From: Letharia columbiana
Taxonomy: Eukaryota; Ascomycota; Lecanoromycetes; Lecanorales; Parmeliaceae
NCBI RefSeq assembly: GCF_014066305.1
Contig: NW_023501060.1
Span: 1-64,000 of the forward strand
Reading direction: 5' to 3'
DNA length: 64,000 nt
A program made the position numbers and the translations under genes. Below are positions 60,006 through 64,000 of the stretch, piece after piece (positions within the stretch are counted from its first letter, which is position 1; every line of letters starts with the position of its first letter). Below the pieces are notes generated by a model. It was not told where the DNA came from. It searched no databases and worked only from the letters and a program-made list of their open reading frames with translations.

Positions 60006-63000
60006 CTCCATTTCGTCGTCATCACTGGCCATAGCAGTGGCGTAGACATCGTTTGAGGATGTGCCTGTTGCATCTACAAGGCTAGGAGGGGGATCGGTGA
60101 AGAAGTCCATCTGCTTGAAATCCAGATTCAAGATAGTCACAATGCCTGAAGCAGAGCCCATAGCTATTTTGGTCCCACGTACATCGAACACAGAATCCCG
60201 CTGAGCTGGGGGAAGCCAGATCATTCTCTTCTCGTTCACTGTTACCCAACGATCGGTTACATTTAGTGCCTCCAGCTGCTTGTCAGTTGAAAGCGCGGAA
60301 GACCGAACCCAGTCAGGACGGCCTTCTAGCGTCTGCAACCGCGATCCGGACGCTACGTCCCAAAACACTATGACTTTCTTGGAGAGGAGGTCTCGGTACT
60401 TGCATGCGACCTTCTGCCCGTCAGGCGAGAACGCTACCGACATAGCGTTGTATCTGCCGGTGTCTTCGCTGACGTAGTAGCGGACGCCATTGTCGCTCTT
60501 CACATCGGTAACGTTTTCAATCGTCCGCAGCTCCGATCCGGATACTACATCCCATACCCGTATTGTATGGCATCTTATATAGTCGAAGGTGACGCACGCA
60601 AGCTTGTTTCCGTCGGGCGAAAACGCTACCGATGAAACCCATTTCAGGCCTTCGAGCTTGTGGAGTAGTAGTCCGGACCCTGAGTCCCATACGCGTACTT
60701 CGCCGGTGGAAGACACGGATACTATTTTCTGCCCATTGGACGAGAACGCTATAGATGTCAACATGTCCGGCTTATAGTCTTCGGGCGTCTGTAGCGGCGA
60801 TTCGAATGCCATGTCCCAGACGCGTACCGTAGAATCCTCACTTCCAGACACGAGCTTCTGCCCATTAGGCGAGAATGCTACCGACAAGACCCCATCAGAA
60901 TGGCCTTCGAAAATTTGTAGCAGCGATCCGGAAACTAGGTCCCAGATACGTATCGTTCGGTCCCCAGACCCGGACGCGAGCTTCTGTTCGAAGACCGCTA
61001 GCGATTTAACCCGACCGAGATGACCTTTCAGCGTCTTCAGCGGCAATCCGGACCCTGCGTCCCATATGCGTATCGTATTACCTATGGACCCAGATATGAG
61101 CTTCTGCCCGTCAGGCGAGAATATTACTGATGTGAAAGAGCCTTCACGTCTCTGCAGCTCCGATCCGGACGCTATGTCCCATACATGTATTGGACCCCAG
61201 CTAGGCCCGGACGTGCAGGCGAGCTTCTGCTCATTAGGCGAAAATGCTACCGAAAGAACATAGGAGGCTTGGAATTTGTGCAACACATTTCCAGACACTG
61301 CATCCCGTACATGTATCATATTATCACACGATGATGCGAGAACCTGCCCGTCAGGCGAGAACGCTAAAGATTTTATATCGGAGCCTTCAAACGTCTGAAT
61401 CAGCGATCCAGACGCTACGTCCCATATACGTAGGCCATCTTGAGAACCCGACGCGAGCTTCTGCCCGAGAGGTGAGAACGCTATCGATTGAACACCGCAT
61501 TGATGATCGATTGTCTGCAGATGTACTCCTGACGCTGTATCCCATACACGTACGGTCCCATCCTGAGACCCGGACGCGAGTTTCTGCCCGTTAGGCGAGA
61601 ATGCTACCGACTTAATTTCTTCGGCATGGCCTTCGAGCGTCTGCAATAATGCACCCCAGCTATCCGGAACGCTGGATGTACATCTGACCCAATGTGGAGC
61701 TTGGCTCTCGAAGAGCTTCCGAACTATACTTGTAGACGGGCTGAAGATCAACGCCGAATGATATGTTTGAAGAGGTGCTTGTTCTATCATAAATCGATGA
61801 TCTAGGCTGAAGCGGTAGGCATCGTACACTAATTCTACTAGACTTTTATCGCCATAAGACTACTTCTGATGTTAGACATGGTAGGATAATCTCTGGGAAG
61901 ACTACCTACCTGGGCCAAAGCAAGTAGCGTCGAAAGCATCAAGACCGATTCGTGCATCTTCCCGAGCAGACTTAGTGCTTCGAACCAGTAAAGGATATTC
62001 TGCTCAAGAAAAGCCTGGACTCCAGTGGGAAGATTGGGTCCAAGAATTTTGCTTCGAGCTTGAACGAGATGCTGAACCCAGTGGGTGCAGGCATACTCGA
62101 GCTCTGTAGGGATTTGTTCTCGGACCCTCTCAGGATCTATCTCTTCGATAAGGGTTCCCGGCAGTTTCAAGTCGCAGATGTCTCTCTTGGGACTAGCTGC
62201 CATAAGTCTTAAGCAAGTTTTAGTAAGGGCAAGGTGCCTTTCGGCGCTGTCGACCCAGAAATCGAGATCGGTACATCGTCTCTGGTCGAGCAGGAAATCT
62301 CGAAAAGAAGGATGTAACAAGGAGATTGCGGCATTGCTCTTTTGGGGAACATTGAGGATAGACCAAAGTTTGTCCAGCGTGAGGTCGATGCCGTCTAGCT
62401 CTTCAAATAGTAGTGCTGCTAATGAGCTGACCGAGAGTGAGCTGAACAGGCTCACGATAGAGCCAACGATGACTCTAAAGCGCGAACAAAATTGCACTTT
62501 GTCATGCGTCGAGTAGGTCTTCGGTACTGCCTCTTGAAGAATTTGGATATATACTTGGTCGAGGTTCTCCAGAGCCGACGCTGAAGAGGCGTTGTTTTGT
62601 AGAACCATCTTTAGGCGCTCTCGAGGAGGCGGAGGCTTTCTTTCACCAAGAAATAGACATATAGTGGTAGCATAAACGAAAAGCTCTCCAGCCCGCTGTA
62701 CAAGATTCTCAATATCATTTTTGCCTGGAAATTCACCAATCAGAGGACGTTTTTGTTTTATCTTATCGCATTCGTACTCGAAGAAGCTGCGAAGGTCTTG
62801 TTGAACAATATGCCGCTCGATGTCGTGAAGGATGATACCTTTATAGACTGTTTCCAGGAACGCATCACGCACAGATATATCTGGCCTACCTGTCATGAAT
62901 ACCCGAAACTCGATGTTGTCAAAAGAAATCGCTTCAGAGAGAATCCTGAGAATCAGCTGAACATCTCTGTCATCTTCACACTCATCCAGTGCATCGATCA

Positions 63001-63674
63001 CGATAGTCAGAACAATACCGTGTGCAGAGTGGCTTTTCATCTGTGATAACGGTTCCTGGATGAGATGTTTCCACTGATCGCGTTTGGCTCGCTTGATGAT
63101 ATCAGGATGTCGATCGACGGCTTTGCGAATTAATCGAGCAAGTGCCCCGTTCTCGATATCGCACAATGCAAGCTGGTACGCAATGGAGGTGAAGAACTTC
63201 GAGGCATTTCCACGGTCACCTCTGCCTCGGGAAAAGAAAAAGCTGGCTCCCAGCTGCTCTTTCGCGTATAAATTGTGAGCCAATGTGCGAGCGATAGCAG
63301 ATTTGCCAGTGCCGGCCATCCCGCTGAGCCAGAAGATCCGCTCGCCTTGAGGGTCGGTACTCCATCGTTCAATCAATTTGAGGATCTTGGTCCGAGTGCC
63401 GGGTAAGCATAAGCGCTCATGCTCAAGCTCGCCCGAATTGAAGCCAGCACCCTCAGCACGAGGGAGGGCGTCCAAGCGATCGTGGCCCGCTGCCTATAGT
63501 ATAAGCAGTGTATAGTATAAGCAGTGTACCTCAGTCACTGAAGTACTCACAGTGAAATTGAACTGGTCCAGTGACATAGCCCGTGAAGGATTGGCTGCCT
63601 CCAGTCGTTTCGCTGTTACCGAATTGCAAGCTCACAGGTGGCTGGGACGAAGGAATCTCAGACGACATATTCAT
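59925..63674 (-). CDS. NACHT-WD40 NOD-like receptor (STAND protein)
   Basis: Three exons (63674-63551, 63489-61910, 61859-59925) encode about 1212 residues. Intron 1 (61 bp, GTGAGT..CAG) and intron 2 (50 bp, GTAGGT..TAG, branch CTAAC) join frames that otherwise look like two genes; both have fitting phases (1 and 0). Order: a 42-residue Gly/Ser/Thr/Gln-rich N-terminus, an HDRLDALPRAEGAGF linker, NACHT with P-loop GMAGTGKS (98-105) and Walker B LTIVIDALDE (202-211), a helical/winged-helix region (about 260-560), about ten typical and two degenerate WD40 repeats (about 635-1170) and an acidic tail. Family knowledge: such proteins sense non-self or infection and trigger fungal cell death (HET-E/NWD type). 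The N-terminus has no HET, HeLo or lipase domain. The start at 63674 is the best ATG; 63668 is an alternative. Confidence 0.87.
63490..63550 (-). other. Intron 1 of the NLR gene with a duplicated 16-bp motif
   Basis: The 61-bp intron has a GTGAGT donor and a GGCAG acceptor. On the plus strand it contains TATAGTATAAGCAGTG twice in tandem. An upstream TATAG acceptor 5 bases away would break the frame, so the CAG site is preferred. Confidence 0.65.
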
Positions 63675-64000
63675 AGCAGTCTACTAGTACTCGTACTTCA
63701 AGGCTGACCGGGAGCGGCGGAGTCCGGCGAGGTTTAATATCAGAACCGCACCGAAGAAAATGAGTTCCAATGACTGAAGGATACTTTAATGTATACTTAT
63801 CATTCACATTGACTGCGTTAAGCCAAGAGCCATGGGGGTCAGAAAGAATGATGCATGGCTGACCGAATGGAATCGATTACCTTACCCCACCTTATCACGT
63901 GCTGCGCCAGTGACATCATCAACGGGGCATTGCAAAGGCTCAGGTCTGTAAGGTATAGCGGAGGCTACGAATGTGCAAGACCATCCAAGGAGTTCAAAAT
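63675..64000. other. 5' flank of the NLR gene
   Basis: 326 bp of normal composition up to the window edge, expected to be promoter. No second gene start or clear element is seen. Confidence 0.55.

Noticed and set aside
61829..63475. Separate NACHT and WD40 genes
   Set aside because: The NACHT frame starts with TTG and the WD40 frame with GTG, and a 50-bp intron with consensus signals and matching phase joins them.

Overview
This window looks like a piece of a filamentous ascomycete (Pezizomycotina) genome. Three features point there. The introns are short, with GT..AG ends and CTAAC/GCTGAC branch sites. The gene set (secreted pepsin-type peptidase, kelch protein, NACHT-WD40 NLR) is typical of the group. 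About 53 kb of AT-rich sequence carries the signature of repeat-induced point mutation (RIP): CpA and TpG are almost absent while CpG, CpT and GpA remain. The genus cannot be told from what is visible.

From 1 to about 53 kb there are no host genes, only nested, RIP-degraded transposons. A plus-strand Ty3/Gypsy element (A, 2492-24897) is split by a Helitron-like element (7059-9896, itself carrying a hAT-type MITE at 7940-8514) and by a minus-strand Gypsy element (B, 11739-24270, target duplication TATCT). B contains a pogo/Fot1-type DNA transposon (12186-14739), which contains another MITE (13876-14520). Next comes a Ty1/Copia relic (about 24.9-34.0 kb), split by a second Helitron copy (26297-28319) and a 989-bp miniature LTR element (29718-30706). 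Further right, a Harbinger-like element lies at 36169-37367. A second miniature LTR element (37615-47097) is interrupted by another Copia (38030-46493) that carries a third Helitron copy. Four short Helitron derivatives cluster at 47.5-50.6 kb. A last long Helitron relic runs from 51804 to about 55.62 kb. Its first half shows RIP that fades towards the right. Its second half (from about 53.6 kb) is GC-normal, full of homopolymers and heavily altered, and may be an assembly artefact.

From 55.6 kb the composition becomes normal and three intact genes follow: a secreted A1 aspartic peptidase (+, two exons, 56182-57731), a kelch-repeat protein (-, 57928-59382), and a NACHT-WD40 NOD-like receptor (-, three exons, 59925-63674). 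The NLR appears as two separate reading frames plus a missed first exon; two small introns join them into one protein of about 1212 residues with a short Gly/Ser/Thr/Gln-rich N-terminus.

The most notable results are: (1) a Helitron-like family with A|T insertion, TC start, 3' hairpin and an unusual CTCG end, where removing one copy restores the interrupted Gypsy RNase H frame exactly; (2) a fully ordered nest of insertions, read from target duplications and restored frames; (3) a peptidase with a coding (Thr-Gly)13 minisatellite next to the AT-rich block; (4) an NLR with a possible amyloid-type N-terminal motif.
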